Below, piece by piece: positions 34,279-43,095 of a stretch of DNA of 64,000 bases. The stretch spans positions 3,639,451 to 3,703,450 of the forward strand of contig NZ_CP100355.1 in assembly GCF_024204665.1 (NCBI RefSeq). The letters are read 5' to 3'. The translations under genes were made by a program, and so were the position numbers. Below the pieces are notes generated by a model. It was not told the origin of the DNA. It did not search any database and saw only the letters and a list, made by a program, of their open reading frames with translations. Every line of letters begins with the position of its first letter. The first letter of the stretch is position 1. Source of the stretch: Natronosalvus rutilus (lineage in GTDB: Archaea; Halobacteriota; Halobacteria; Halobacteriales; Natrialbaceae).

Positions 34279-35082
34279 ATGGTCGACACAGGAGACGGCG
34301 GGAATCAGACGGGCGATCTGACCGAACGAGCGCTCGAGTCGGACGCGCCGCTCGAAGGCGGGTCGACGATTGATCGGGCGCTGTCGCTGGCCAAACGGGG
34401 TGCGAGCGACGGGTCGCTCGCGATGGCGACTGGCGCCCTGGTCCTCTGGCGAGGGCTCCGATCGATTCGACGGGGTCGGGTACGCGGCATCATTCCGGCC
34501 GCCATCGGCATAGCGGCCGTCGGTACCGGCGTCAAGCGACGCCGCGCGGGTACCGAGGAGACGGATAAATCCACGTCGGACGAGGCTCACGCGGCAGCAC
34601 AGCGAGAGGACCAGGGTCGCGAAACCGGGCTCGATGCCTCGAGCGACGAGTTCGACTGGCAAGACGACGAGACGTCCTCGCTCGAGCCGGCCGTCGACGA
34701 CGAATCGGCCGAAGAGGCGCCGTCAGAGGCCGATCCACGGCTGGACGAGGACGACGCTGAGGAGGCCGACCTCTCGGATACCGCAGTCGCGGATGAAGTG
34801 AGCGAGGCGACCGGCCCGTCGGCCGAACAGGCACAACCGACGATGTCGATCGATAGCGAGGTCGACCCCGAAACCGGTGGACCGAGACCCGGTGCCCTGG
34901 ACGGCGACGACTCGAGTGAGGACGACTCGAGCGTAGCCGACGCTGACGAAGACAGCGAGGGCGAAGCCGACACGGGCGACGCAATGCGTCAGGACGAGAC
35001 CGACCCGGACGCGTCGCAGGCGGGCGACGAGGGCGATGTCGATGGCAGCGACGAGAGTGACGGCGTCGAGCAGGAGGAGTGA
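34279..35082 (+). CDS. Membrane-associated protein with long acidic tail
   Basis: 267 residues. After a short leader comes ALSLAKRGASDGSLAMATGALVLWRGL, a basic loop and a second hydrophobic segment GIIPAAIGIAAVGTG (about 72-86), then a tail of ~170 residues almost entirely Asp, Glu, Ser, Ala and Gly. The tail is probably disordered and lies in cytoplasm or outside depending on topology. No family recognised. ATG 34279 starts the conserved-looking part; the upstream frame has no likely domain. Confidence 0.55.
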   Translation: MVDTGDGGNQTGDLTERALESDAPLEGGSTIDRALSLAKRGASDGSLAMATGALVLWRGLRSIRRGRVRGIIPAAIGIAAVGTGVKRRRAGTEETDKSTSDEAHAAAQREDQGRETGLDASSDEFDWQDDETSSLEPAVDDESAEEAPSEADPRLDEDDAEEADLSDTAVADEVSEATGPSAEQAQPTMSIDSEVDPETGGPRPGALDGDDSSEDDSSVADADEDSEGEADTGDAMRQDETDPDASQAGDEGDVDGSDESDGVEQEE

Positions 35083-35205
35083 CGTCTCGATCCCTCGATC
35101 CGTCTCTCGGGCGCAGCACCCGTTCGGCTCAGGTGACGACGAGCAGTCGGCGAGTCGATTCACTCGAGACGCCCTATCGAGTCCCGGTGAAATTAGCGCC
35201 CGTGG

Positions 35206-35607
35206 TTACTCCCTCGAGTGAGGATCGAGACGCTCGGGAAGCGGCCAGGCCGCGGCGAGGTCCCCGTCGCGAACGAGTACGACGAGTCGATCGCGCTCCT
35301 CGACGGTCGGGAGACGATCGCGGGGAACGACGAGCTGATCGACGGTTCGCCCGTCCTCCTCGAGCAGGATGACGACGTGTTCGCCGTCGACGATTCGGTC
35401 GACGGTCGCGACGAACGTTTCGAACGGGAGCCCCGAGCTCGAGGTGAGAGCCGTTGACTGAGTTCGCAACGCTGGAACGTCGGCGGGCCCGTCCTGTGAC
35501 GGGCTCTCGTCGTCGCTCCCGCTAACGCTTCCCGCACTGGCACCCATGGCGAGGCCAGCGATCGCTCCGAGTACGGTGCGGCGAGTTCGAGTGGGCTGTC
35601 GAGCCAT
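35206..35607 (-). CDS. DUF3006-domain protein with a Tat-like signal
   Basis: 133 residues. N-terminus RQPTRTRRTVLGAIAGLAMGASAG resembles a twin-arginine signal without a lipobox, so it may be secreted. The C-terminal part is a DUF3006 barrel: ATVDRIVDGEHVVILLEEDG and VVPRDRLPTVEERDRLVVLV. DUF3006 proteins are often beside ComEC-like hydrolases (a second one is at 46474); this copy is alone. TATA box GTTTATATAC at about 27 nt from the ATG supports start 35607. Confidence 0.78.
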   Translation of the reverse strand: MARQPTRTRRTVLGAIAGLAMGASAGSVSGSDDESPSQDGPADVPALRTQSTALTSSSGLPFETFVATVDRIVDGEHVVILLEEDGRTVDQLVVPRDRLPTVEERDRLVVLVRDGDLAAAWPLPERLDPHSRE

Positions 35608-35629
35608 GGGCGGTCTGGCCGCCCGATCG

Positions 35630-35639
35630 TATATAAACT
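35630..35639 (-). promoter_or_regulatory. TATA box of the DUF3006 gene
   Basis: GTTTATATAC on the minus strand, centred about 27 nt upstream of ATG 35607; one of the clearest boxes in the window. Confidence 0.65.
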
Positions 35640-35663
35640 GGAGAAGGGCCACGACGGGTGCTC

Positions 35664-35753
35664 GAGGCCCGATTGAAACCCGGTCGAGACCCGATCAGGA
35701 TTACGCTAGAGACCTGATCAAGATCCCATCGAGACCAAATCGAGACTCCCCGC
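35664..35753. repeat. Four-unit 22/23-bp degenerate tandem repeat in a divergent promoter
   Basis: Units begin at 35664, 35686, 35709 and 35731 (periods 22, 23, 22). Each opens GAGRCC and continues with YGAT in three of four (GAGGCCCGATTG, GAGACCCGATCAGG, GAGACCTGATCAAG, GAGACCAAATCGAG). The period of two helical turns puts all units on one face of the DNA, as expected for repeated protein binding. It sits between the DUF3006 gene and the aldo/keto reductase. Confidence 0.65.
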
Positions 35754-35807
35754 AGACCACTTGCCGCTTCCCCGACACTCGAGTACTCGGCGCTCGTGCG
35801 GTCCCGT

Positions 35808-36608
35808 ATGAGCGAGACACCCGTTCCACAACCCGGCTTCGGAACGTCGGGTCACGAGGGAGCGACCTGCACCGAGAGCGTCGCGCGAGCGCTCGAGGCC
35901 GGCTACCGCCACGTCGACACCGCCCAGATGTACGACAACGAGGCCGCAGTCGGGGCCGCGCTCGAGCGAAGCGACGTCGACCGCGAGGACGTGTTCCTGG
36001 CGACGAAAATCCACCCCTCGAACCTCGCCCACGACGACGTCCTCGAGACGACCGAGGAGAGCCTCGACCGGCTCGGCGTCGATACGGTCGACCTGCTGTA
36101 CGTCCACTGGCCGACCGACGCCTACGACCCCGAGGAGACACTACCCGCGATGGACGAGGTCCGCGACCGGGGATGGACGCGAAACGTCGGCGTGAGCAAC
36201 TTCACCGTCGAGTTGCTCGAGGAGGCCCACGAGATCCTCGAGTCGCCAATCGTGGCCAACCAGGTCGAACTGCACCCGTTCCTCCAGCAGGACGACCTGG
36301 TCGAGTACGGACGCGAGCATGACGTGACGACCGTTGCCTACTGCCCGATCGCAAAGGGCGACGTCGCCGGGAACGACACGCTCGAGTCGATCGCCGACGC
36401 CCACGACGCCACACCCGTCCAGGTGACGCTCGCGTGGCATTACGCCCGCGAGGGCGTGGTTCCCATCCCGAAGGCGACCGGCGACCACGTCGAGGAGAAC
36501 TACGCGGCGCTCGACCTCTCGTTGAGCGACGACGAACTGGATCGAATCGCCGAACTCGACCGTGGCGAGCGACTGGTCGATCCGGACGCGGCCGCGTGGA
36601 ATCGCTGA
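35808..36608 (+). CDS. Aldo/keto reductase
   Basis: 266-residue NADPH-dependent (beta/alpha)8 carbonyl reductase. The catalytic tetrad is visible: Asp and Tyr in GYRHVDTAQMYDNE, Lys in LATKIHP and His in YVHWPTD. The cofactor-binding C-terminal part has PIPKATGDHVEEN. Close to prokaryotic 2,5-diketo-gluconate reductase-like members; the physiological substrate is not known. ATG 35808 begins the domain; a GTG 12 nt upstream adds only four residues. Confidence 0.92.
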   Translation: MSETPVPQPGFGTSGHEGATCTESVARALEAGYRHVDTAQMYDNEAAVGAALERSDVDREDVFLATKIHPSNLAHDDVLETTEESLDRLGVDTVDLLYVHWPTDAYDPEETLPAMDEVRDRGWTRNVGVSNFTVELLEEAHEILESPIVANQVELHPFLQQDDLVEYGREHDVTTVAYCPIAKGDVAGNDTLESIADAHDATPVQVTLAWHYAREGVVPIPKATGDHVEENYAALDLSLSDDELDRIAELDRGERLVDPDAAAWNR

Positions 36609-36725
36609 TCGAGGACTGTTCGGAGAATCTACGTCGGTGCTCGTTCTAACATTCGTGTCGATGGCTGCTCGAGCCAATCGACTCGACGACCGTTCGAAGG
36701 ATTCGCGACACGACTCGAGACGCTG

Positions 36726-37568
36726 CTACCGTTCTCCATCCAGAACGCGCCGGAACCCAGCGAGCGCGAGGAGCGCCACGAGCAGAGAGACGGCCGTGAA
36801 CCCGGGTACCGAATCAGCGTCGTCCGCTTCGCGGGGCTCGTCGCTGCCCGATTCGTTCGCCGATCCCGAGGTGTTCTCGTCTGCGTCGTCACTGGAGTCG
36901 CTCGAGTCCGTATCGTCCCCAGTTCCGGATCGATCCGAGTCGTCGGCAGACTCGTTTGCCATCGCCTCGAGCGCGTCACGATCATGCGGATCGGGATGAT
37001 CGAACGGCTCGTGCGGTTCCTCCCCACCGTCGATCGAAATCGTCACCTCCCGGTCGTGAACTGCGAGCGGGAACTCGCGCTCGAGGTAGACTTCGGAGTT
37101 GCCAAAGGAGAGCGTCGTCTGTGCCGCCGGCGCGTCCGCCGCGACCTCTATCGTGATCGTGGCGACGCGAGCCTGCCCCGTCGCCCCGCCAGCCACGGGA
37201 TCACGCCGCTGCTCGAGGATTGCCGTTCCGGCCTCGTTAGCAATTACCTGTTCCTCGCTGATCTCGGATTCCTCGCCCTGCTCGAGCCAGTCGCCTGCCT
37301 CGACGTCCGTGACTTCGAGGTAGTCGGGGTGGTACTGGGCGATCAGCTCGTAGGAGGTGACGCCCTCGCCGTGAGCGCCCTGGCTGCGCATGATGACGTC
37401 GATCTCGATCTCCTCACCGGGTTGGGCCTCGACCTCGTAGGGCGTCGGCGATATGGTGGCGACGGCGTCGCCGGCGGTAACCGTCCCGACCCCGAAACCG
37501 GCCAGTGCGACGGTAGACGTCACCAGTGCCAGCGCGAGCGTCGCGACGAGGAGCCGTCGTCCGGTCAT
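36726..37568 (-). CDS. Cohesin-domain surface protein with PGF-CTERM tail
   Basis: 280 residues: Sec-type signal (RLLVATLALALVTSTVALAG), a cohesin-like beta-sandwich (about 40-180: ISPTPYEVEAQPGEEIEIDVIM ... VTISIDG), an Asp/Ser-rich spacer and a C-terminus VPGFTAVSLLVALLALAGFRR. That end is the PGF motif, hydrophobic helix and basic stop of archaeosortase A substrates, so it should be processed and lipid-anchored. Its start overlaps the upstream P19-like gene by 4 nt (ATGA), implying they work together. No dockerin partner seen. Confidence 0.85.
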   Translation of the reverse strand: MTGRRLLVATLALALVTSTVALAGFGVGTVTAGDAVATISPTPYEVEAQPGEEIEIDVIMRSQGAHGEGVTSYELIAQYHPDYLEVTDVEAGDWLEQGEESEISEEQVIANEAGTAILEQRRDPVAGGATGQARVATITIEVAADAPAAQTTLSFGNSEVYLEREFPLAVHDREVTISIDGGEEPHEPFDHPDPHDRDALEAMANESADDSDRSGTGDDTDSSDSSDDADENTSGSANESGSDEPREADDADSVPGFTAVSLLVALLALAGFRRVLDGER

Positions 37569-38803
37569 AGCGAAATCACTGTCGACGCCGACGGCATCTC
37601 GAGGAAGGCCGTCTCGTAGCCCCGGTGTCTCGAGACCTGTGGTGGCGTTTGCACCTCGAGTTCGAGGGTCGCCTCGTTCGGATCGGTCGCCAGCGCCGTC
37701 CCATAGTGGAGACCGAGTTCGTGGTCGAGGGTTTCGGTCAGTCGCCTGGAGTCGCCGTCGACGGTCGCCTCAAGGCCCATCAGCGGGAGGACGCAGTGGT
37801 TGTAGGGGGTCCGCGGGGAGACCGCGAGGTAGTGGTCGTCGCCGCCCGCTTCGGGATCAGCGTTGACAAACCTGGAACCCGGTTCGAAGGTTGTGATCTC
37901 GAAGACGGCGTCGCCGCTCTCGAGCGGTTCCTGACGAGACCCCGGGAGGTCTCTCGCCGGCGGTGCGCTCGAGTACGGGATGGCGTGGCTGTCGTGATCG
38001 GATCCGGAATTGTCGTGATCGGAGTCGCCGTCCCCACCTTCGCGATCGGCACCGTCGCTTCCGCCGTCTCCGTGGCCCATCGGCTCGAGCGCTCCGCGCT
38101 CGCCCCACTCGTCCTTGGGGAAGTACTCGACCTCGGTCGCGAGTCGGCGAAGGTCGTCGTCGAAGTCGAACGCGAATTCGAACGAGACGCGCTCCTCGAG
38201 TCGGTCCGCGAACGCGCCAGTTTTTCGGATCGAGACCGGGCTCAATCGGCCCTCGACGCGATAGGTGCCGTCGCCCTCGAGGGAGAGGTTGTCCCCGAAG
38301 TGAAAGCCCATCTGCTGGGAGAGCATGAGCCACGGGCGAACCTCGCGGACGAACTCGCCGTCCTGGGAGAGCTCGAGAACGGGACTCGAGTCGACGGGAA
38401 CCACCTGTTCGGTCTCGCGGTCCCAGGCGGTGACCATCAGGTGGACGTCGTCGCGGTCGGGTTCGACCTTCTTGACGCCGCTCCCGTCGACGAGCCAGAA
38501 CGGGTGCGGGTAGGTGACCATCCCGGCGACGCGGTGGTCGCCGGCGTCGACGGGCTCGAGCATCCGCATCCGCTCGCGGTGGGTCGGGCGGTACACCGCG
38601 TCCGGCGGGTCCTCGATTTCGGGGAACGCGAGCAGGTCGTCGGAGTCGTTGGTGTCGTTCGACCCGTTCGGCTCGGCGTCTCCGTTCGATTCCGGGGTGT
38701 CGTCCTCACCGCGCTCGAGACAGCCGGCGATGGCGAGTGTGCCGGCCCCGGCAGTTGCTCGCTGGAGGAGGCGGCGTCGCGTAAGCGGGGACGTTCCGCG
38801 CAT
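37565..38803 (-). CDS. P19/Tp34-like metal-binding Tat lipoprotein
   Basis: 412 residues. Twin-arginine lipoprotein signal (TRRRLLQRATAGAGTLAIAGC, Cys about 28), then an acidic Asn/Asp linker. The core has VHLMVTAWDRETEQVV, SQQMGFHFGDN and LEGDGTYRVEGRLSP, which match the strand pattern of P19/Tp34 (Fe2+/Pb2+/Cu) proteins, whose conserved His and Met bind metal. A His/Asp-rich stretch (HGDGGSDGAD ... DHDNSGSDHDSH, about 240-275) could bind metal too. The C-terminal half may be a second similar domain. It is followed immediately by the cohesin/PGF-CTERM gene. Role in iron or copper handling is inference. Confidence 0.7.
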   Translation of the reverse strand: MRGTSPLTRRRLLQRATAGAGTLAIAGCLERGEDDTPESNGDAEPNGSNDTNDSDDLLAFPEIEDPPDAVYRPTHRERMRMLEPVDAGDHRVAGMVTYPHPFWLVDGSGVKKVEPDRDDVHLMVTAWDRETEQVVPVDSSPVLELSQDGEFVREVRPWLMLSQQMGFHFGDNLSLEGDGTYRVEGRLSPVSIRKTGAFADRLEERVSFEFAFDFDDDLRRLATEVEYFPKDEWGERGALEPMGHGDGGSDGADREGGDGDSDHDNSGSDHDSHAIPYSSAPPARDLPGSRQEPLESGDAVFEITTFEPGSRFVNADPEAGGDDHYLAVSPRTPYNHCVLPLMGLEATVDGDSRRLTETLDHELGLHYGTALATDPNEATLELEVQTPPQVSRHRGYETAFLEMPSASTVISL

Positions 38804-38844
38804 CTGTAGGGAACTTAGGCGGAGAGCGATTTACGGTTTGTCCT

Positions 38845-41073
38845 TCAGGCCCGGTCAGATTCCTCGTCGTCCGCGCCGCGAACGCGGGAGTAGAGGTAGG
38901 TCCCGCCTGCGCCGCCGGCAAGAGCGGCTAACGGACCGAATCCGGGCATACCGTCCTCCTCCTTTTCGCTGCTTACGTCGGTATCCTCGTCGTCGCCGTC
39001 CTGGTTCTCGCCGTCGTCCTGGTCGCCGTTCTGATCCTCACCGTCGCCGTCTCCACCGTCACCGTTCTGGCCGTCGTCATCGTCCGCACCTTCGCCGGAC
39101 TCGAGCACGGCCGCCGCGTCGACACTCGACTTCAATTTGAAGTAGTCGTAGCCGCTCGAGGTGGGCAACTCGAAGCCATAGCCCCAGTACTCCTCGTCCG
39201 GATCGTAGCCGCCGAAGACCCGCAGGACGGGATTCTCGACGCTCGAGACGAGTTCGCACAGCGCCTCGGCGTCGAAGACGACTTCGACGGTATCGTCGCC
39301 CTCGGCGACGGACTCGACCGCGAGGTCATCGCCGGTGCGGATCACGGCCCGGAAGGAGTCCTCGACGACGGCGGTGCCGCTCTCCGGGAAGGGGGCGGTG
39401 ATCGTGATTTTGCCGTCTTCCCGTGCGACCGACCCCGCACCGACGTCCTCGTCGACGCGGATCATCCGGTTCTCGCGCTCTGGAGCCACGGTACCCCACT
39501 CCTCGAGCACGTCGAGCACGTAGGGCCCCTGGAACTGGCCCGACTCGAGGACAGTCTCGGCTTGGCTCAGGATATCGTCGTTGCCGACGACATAGTCGTT
39601 GTTCGCCATGTAGTAGGTCTCCTCCGGATCGACCGGCTCGCCGCCGACGAACACGTTGTCGATCCACGTCTCGTCGTCGTGGCCCCACCACTCGTAGGAG
39701 ACGCCCGAGACCTGGATCGCCGGCTGCGTGCCGTAGTCTTCGCTCGGGTGCGGGCGAATCGCTCCTTCGAGATAGTCGACGAGTTGCTGACCGGTGAGCT
39801 CGACGACCTCGATTTCGTTCGGGAACGGGAGCGTCTCCATGACCTGTGCGCCGGTGATCGGCCCGGCCTCGTAGTAGCCGCCCCGAATGCCGCCGCCGTT
39901 CTGGACGGCGACGTCGACCTCGACGTCGGCGGTGTCGCCGATGGTCGCCATCGCGTCGGTGATGAGGTTGCCGAAGCCGGTTTCGACCGCGTAGTTGTCG
40001 AACGTGCCGTTGAGGTCCGTCTCGCTCTCGAAGAACGGCTGGCCGAGGCGCTCGTCGAGTTCGCCCTGCCATTTTTCGGTCAGGTCCACGAGCGTGGGAT
40101 CTTCCTCGATGTCGGCCGTCTCGCGGGCCGTGATCTGCTCGTACTCGTCGACCGCGTCGGTCGGACTCCAGTTCTCGGGGATCAGGTCGACCCGACGCCA
40201 GTCGACGAGGTCGCCGTCGGCGTCGAGCGTGATCGACCCGACGTGGGCGAACTCGTCGCCGAACTCGCTGACGACCGTCCCGTCGACGATTTCGGGTTCG
40301 TCGTACGCGATGCCCGAGTGCGACCCGACGATGGCGTCCAGTCCGTCGACCTCCGCGGCCAGCGTGTCGTGGACGCCCGTGCTGACGTGAGAGGCACAGA
40401 CGACGACGTCGGCCCCGTCCGCTCGCAGGGCGTCGACGGCCTCCTGGGCACCTTCCACGTAGCCGAGTACCTGCCACTCCGCTGGGTAGTCCGTCAGCGA
40501 GTGGAAGTTCGTCGAGACCAGGCCGAAGACGCCGACCGTAAGCCCGCCCGCCTCGAGCGTGGTCCAGCGCTCGGTCCCCGGGACCGGGGCACCAGTGTCG
40601 TCGAGCAGGTTCGCGACGAGCCACGGGAACCCGCTCTCCTCGAAGCGCGTCGTCGCAACGTCGGCCCCGAAGTCGTACTCGTGGTTGCCGACGCCAACCG
40701 CGTCGACGTCCATGTAGTTGAGCGCCTCGATCATGTGCTCGCCCTCGTACTCAAGGCCGAGCATCGAGGGAGCGATGTCGTCGCCGTTGCCCAGGAAGAG
40801 CGAGTTCTCGGTGTCGTCCAGAACGTCCTCGACGACGGTGTAGTAGCGAGCGATGTTGAGGTCATACTCCTGTGCGTTGCGAAACCGCCCGTGGAAGTGC
40901 GTGTCGTGGACGATCGTCACCGTCTCGCCGCTCGCCGCGACGCTCGCACTGGCGGGAACCAGAGCGGCGAGCGAGGCACCGGCAGTCGCCCCGAGAAAGC
41001 GACGGCGGCTTCGGTCGACCGAGGAATCGGATACGGACGACGAACAATTCTTTTCCCGTGAGTGTTTTGCCAT
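38845..41073 (-). CDS. UshA-like 5'-nucleotidase/cyclic phosphodiesterase with PGF-CTERM tail
   Basis: 742 residues, exported by a Tat signal (SRRRFLGATAGASLAALVP). N-terminal metallophosphoesterase domain with IVHDTHFHGRF (DxH), GNGDDIAPS (GDxx), GVGNHEYDFG and VCASHVSTGVH metal-binding motifs. C-terminal 5'-nucleotidase domain starts about residue 345 with NGGGIRGG (substrate loop) and an FDNYAVETGFGNLITDAM segment. An Asp/Gly/Asn-rich spacer leads to GMPGFGPLAALAGGAGG...YSRVRG, a PGF-CTERM-like tail with a weaker hydrophobic part. It would hydrolyse extracellular nucleotides, for phosphate or nucleoside supply. Confidence 0.88.
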   Translation of the reverse strand: MAKHSREKNCSSSVSDSSVDRSRRRFLGATAGASLAALVPASASVAASGETVTIVHDTHFHGRFRNAQEYDLNIARYYTVVEDVLDDTENSLFLGNGDDIAPSMLGLEYEGEHMIEALNYMDVDAVGVGNHEYDFGADVATTRFEESGFPWLVANLLDDTGAPVPGTERWTTLEAGGLTVGVFGLVSTNFHSLTDYPAEWQVLGYVEGAQEAVDALRADGADVVVCASHVSTGVHDTLAAEVDGLDAIVGSHSGIAYDEPEIVDGTVVSEFGDEFAHVGSITLDADGDLVDWRRVDLIPENWSPTDAVDEYEQITARETADIEEDPTLVDLTEKWQGELDERLGQPFFESETDLNGTFDNYAVETGFGNLITDAMATIGDTADVEVDVAVQNGGGIRGGYYEAGPITGAQVMETLPFPNEIEVVELTGQQLVDYLEGAIRPHPSEDYGTQPAIQVSGVSYEWWGHDDETWIDNVFVGGEPVDPEETYYMANNDYVVGNDDILSQAETVLESGQFQGPYVLDVLEEWGTVAPERENRMIRVDEDVGAGSVAREDGKITITAPFPESGTAVVEDSFRAVIRTGDDLAVESVAEGDDTVEVVFDAEALCELVSSVENPVLRVFGGYDPDEEYWGYGFELPTSSGYDYFKLKSSVDAAAVLESGEGADDDDGQNGDGGDGDGEDQNGDQDDGENQDGDDEDTDVSSEKEEDGMPGFGPLAALAGGAGGTYLYSRVRGADDEESDRA

Positions 41074-41452
41074 GGATGCAACCTTCGAAACGGGTAACTA
41101 ATACCTTTCTAAGTTCCGTCACGACATCTCACTCGACGTCGGGAGGACTTCGGAGAGCGATGGACGCGTACTGACAGATTCGAGCGCCAAACCCAAGCCA
41201 TTACTATAATTAGTATAGTATAGGCAGTATATATATAATTATATATATATCTGATAAAAGTCGTCGTCAAAGCGACACCGAACCCGCCACTCGAGTCCGA
41301 ACGACCCCGTCTAGGCGAAAGTAACCTAACATAGTTCCCCGGTTGTCACGAGTCGGAGACGCTACTGATTTTCCGAATCTTTCCTCGAGACGGCCGCTCG
41401 AGGCCATCTTGCAACCATCCGGTTTTTCCGTTTCGATACCCTACTGTTTCGT
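41074..41452. other. Intergenic region with AT-rich core
   Basis: 379 bases between divergent genes. 41200-41260 is almost pure A+T, centred on the palindrome at 41228-41249; the rest is of ordinary composition. The promoter of the UshA-like gene is probably near 41090-41110 (TATTAGTTA on the minus strand). No gene is supported. Confidence 0.55.
41228..41249. repeat. 22-bp perfect AT palindrome
   Basis: TATATATATA-ATT... symmetry about 41238/41239 (central AATT), perfect for 11 bp on each side, in an A+T-only island. It could extrude as a cruciform, melt easily or act as a strong bidirectional TATA. No ORB-like origin repeats are seen nearby. Confidence 0.6.
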
Positions 41453-41818
41453 ATGCTCCTCATACGCGGCCGAGCCGGCGGGACCGAGCTCACCGGGACG
41501 CTGTACGAGCGCGGTGAGCAGTCGCCCTCGTTCCGTGGCGCGCCAGACGAAGGCGCTCCATACGTCTGGATCTGTGACGAGTTCTACGAGGTCGATAGCG
41601 GCGGCACCGCGCAACTCATCGACGGCCGCGAGGTACACATCGCCTTCGAATCGCCGATGCCGCGCGGATTCGACACCCGCGAACAGGCGCTCGAGGCCGC
41701 GACCGAGCACATCCAGACCCAGTTCGCCCGCATCGGCGTCGACCGCGAGGCCGTCGACCTCGAGATCGAGAAGGACGAACTCGACGCCGCCGACGTGCTC
41801 GAACGGGACGCAACCTGA
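41453..41818 (+). CDS. Uncharacterised haloarchaeal protein
   Basis: 121 residues, soluble and acidic, no signal. It opens with a small barrel-like region (LLIRGRAGGTELTGTLYERG), continues EGAPYVWICDEFYEVDSGG and ends in helical REQALEAATEHIQTQFARIGVD and an acidic tail. The length and compact pattern suit one of the short haloarchaeal DUF families, but I do not recognise which. Ends 2 nt before the convergent nurA. Confidence 0.6.
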   Translation: MLLIRGRAGGTELTGTLYERGEQSPSFRGAPDEGAPYVWICDEFYEVDSGGTAQLIDGREVHIAFESPMPRGFDTREQALEAATEHIQTQFARIGVDREAVDLEIEKDELDAADVLERDAT

Positions 41819-41820
41819 CC

Positions 41821-43095
41821 TCAGGCGAACTCCTCGCCCCACCGCTTGTCGTCGTACGTTCGCCGCTCGACCGTCTCGAACTGCGTCTCGAGCGCCTCCC
41901 GAAGCGAGCGTTTCTCGGACGCGCTGATCCTGGCGAGTTCGTCGGCCTTCTCGATGGTCTGTGGCGGCCCGCCCGCGACGGCTACGTCCTGGAGCAACTG
42001 CCGGGTGAGTCGTTCCCGGCGCTCCTCGTCGCGAACGACTCCGTACGGCGCTTCCACCCGATAGACCAGGTCGTCCCGCGGATCGTAGATCACGAAGAAC
42101 GTCACCTCATAGGTCTCCAGGTCGAGTTTCCGGTCGACGCCGAGTGCGTCGCCCTCGGGCGAGAGGGGCCTGTCGACGCCACCCCGTGAACGGAACCAGC
42201 CCGTGTAGGTCAGGCTCTCGGTGTCGCGTTCCCAGCGCTCCCCGTCGACGTCCGAGACGTACTCGCCGCGCTCGAGGATCCGGGTGAAGAACGTTCCGTC
42301 GTCGCCCCACGGCGCCTCGATGTCCTTCGACTGGACCGCGCGCGTGATCGCCCGCGTCGCCGGGTTCTTGACGAAGCCGACGAGCGGGACGTCCCGCTCG
42401 AGGAACGTCTCGACCAGTCGAACGTAGTTCTGGACGACCTGTTTCGGGCGGGCGTTCTCCTCGAGGAAGGTCGCGAGGTCGGGGTGCTGATCCGACCACC
42501 GGAGGAGCCCTCGCGGGTAGAGTGGGCCGTCGAGGATCAGCAGGTCCGAGACGTCCTCGGCGTGATCGCGGGCGTGTTCGCTCTCAGCGAGGTAGAGCGC
42601 CAGCGCGTGGACGATGCCCTCGGCGAACCGCGGCAGTCGCTGCTGGACCTTGATCGCCCGCGAGCGGCTGTAGTCGTCGTCGAATTCATCCCACGTCTCG
42701 TCGACGTGGGCCGTCTGATCGCTCGAGTGGACCGTCGCGATCATCGTCCGCGAGCGGTGGAGGTCGAGCGAGGAGGGCGTCGCGCTCATCGCCGCCTGAG
42801 CGATGTCGATCACGAGGCCGTTCTTGAACACCGTTGGGTTGATCGTCCCGGCGTCCAGTCCGTGTTCGGTCGCGAACGGCTGGTCACAGAGGGCGATGGC
42901 TTCCCGGTCGACGAGGTGCTTCGAGACGGTGTCGAGCGGCTCGAGGACGAATCGGCCGTCGCCGTCGATCAGCGGGTCGAGAAAGTCCGCCCAGACCGTC
43001 TCGGCGAGCGCTCGATGGTCGCGCTCGTCGGCCCCGTGATCGATCCGTCGCGCGAGTCGCGCGATGCCGTCGAAGTGAACCGGATCGAGTGTCAT
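41821..43095 (-). CDS. nurA: DNA double-strand-break repair nuclease NurA
   Basis: 424 residues with a NurA domain across most of the length: DLLILDGPLYPRGLLRWSDQ carries the Asp that coordinates Mn2+ in the family, and the C-terminal part has VTFFVIYDPRDDLVYRVEAPYG. NurA partners the HerA ATPase for 5' end resection with Mre11-Rad50; no herA is beside it here. Start chosen at ATG 43095 (MTLDPVHFDGI); an open frame upstream adds 9 residues without homology. Confidence 0.85.
   Translation of the reverse strand: MTLDPVHFDGIARLARRIDHGADERDHRALAETVWADFLDPLIDGDGRFVLEPLDTVSKHLVDREAIALCDQPFATEHGLDAGTINPTVFKNGLVIDIAQAAMSATPSSLDLHRSRTMIATVHSSDQTAHVDETWDEFDDDYSRSRAIKVQQRLPRFAEGIVHALALYLAESEHARDHAEDVSDLLILDGPLYPRGLLRWSDQHPDLATFLEENARPKQVVQNYVRLVETFLERDVPLVGFVKNPATRAITRAVQSKDIEAPWGDDGTFFTRILERGEYVSDVDGERWERDTESLTYTGWFRSRGGVDRPLSPEGDALGVDRKLDLETYEVTFFVIYDPRDDLVYRVEAPYGVVRDEERRERLTRQLLQDVAVAGGPPQTIEKADELARISASEKRSLREALETQFETVERRTYDDKRWGEEFA

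Noticed and set aside
39562-41061. 499-codon plus-strand frame opposite the nucleotidase gene
   Set aside because: Antisense shadow; Val/Asp/Arg-rich translation without motifs, while the other strand has all phosphoesterase motifs.
41200-41260. Possible replication origin in the AT island
   Set aside because: No ORB repeats or orc1/cdc6 gene visible; only A+T richness supports it.
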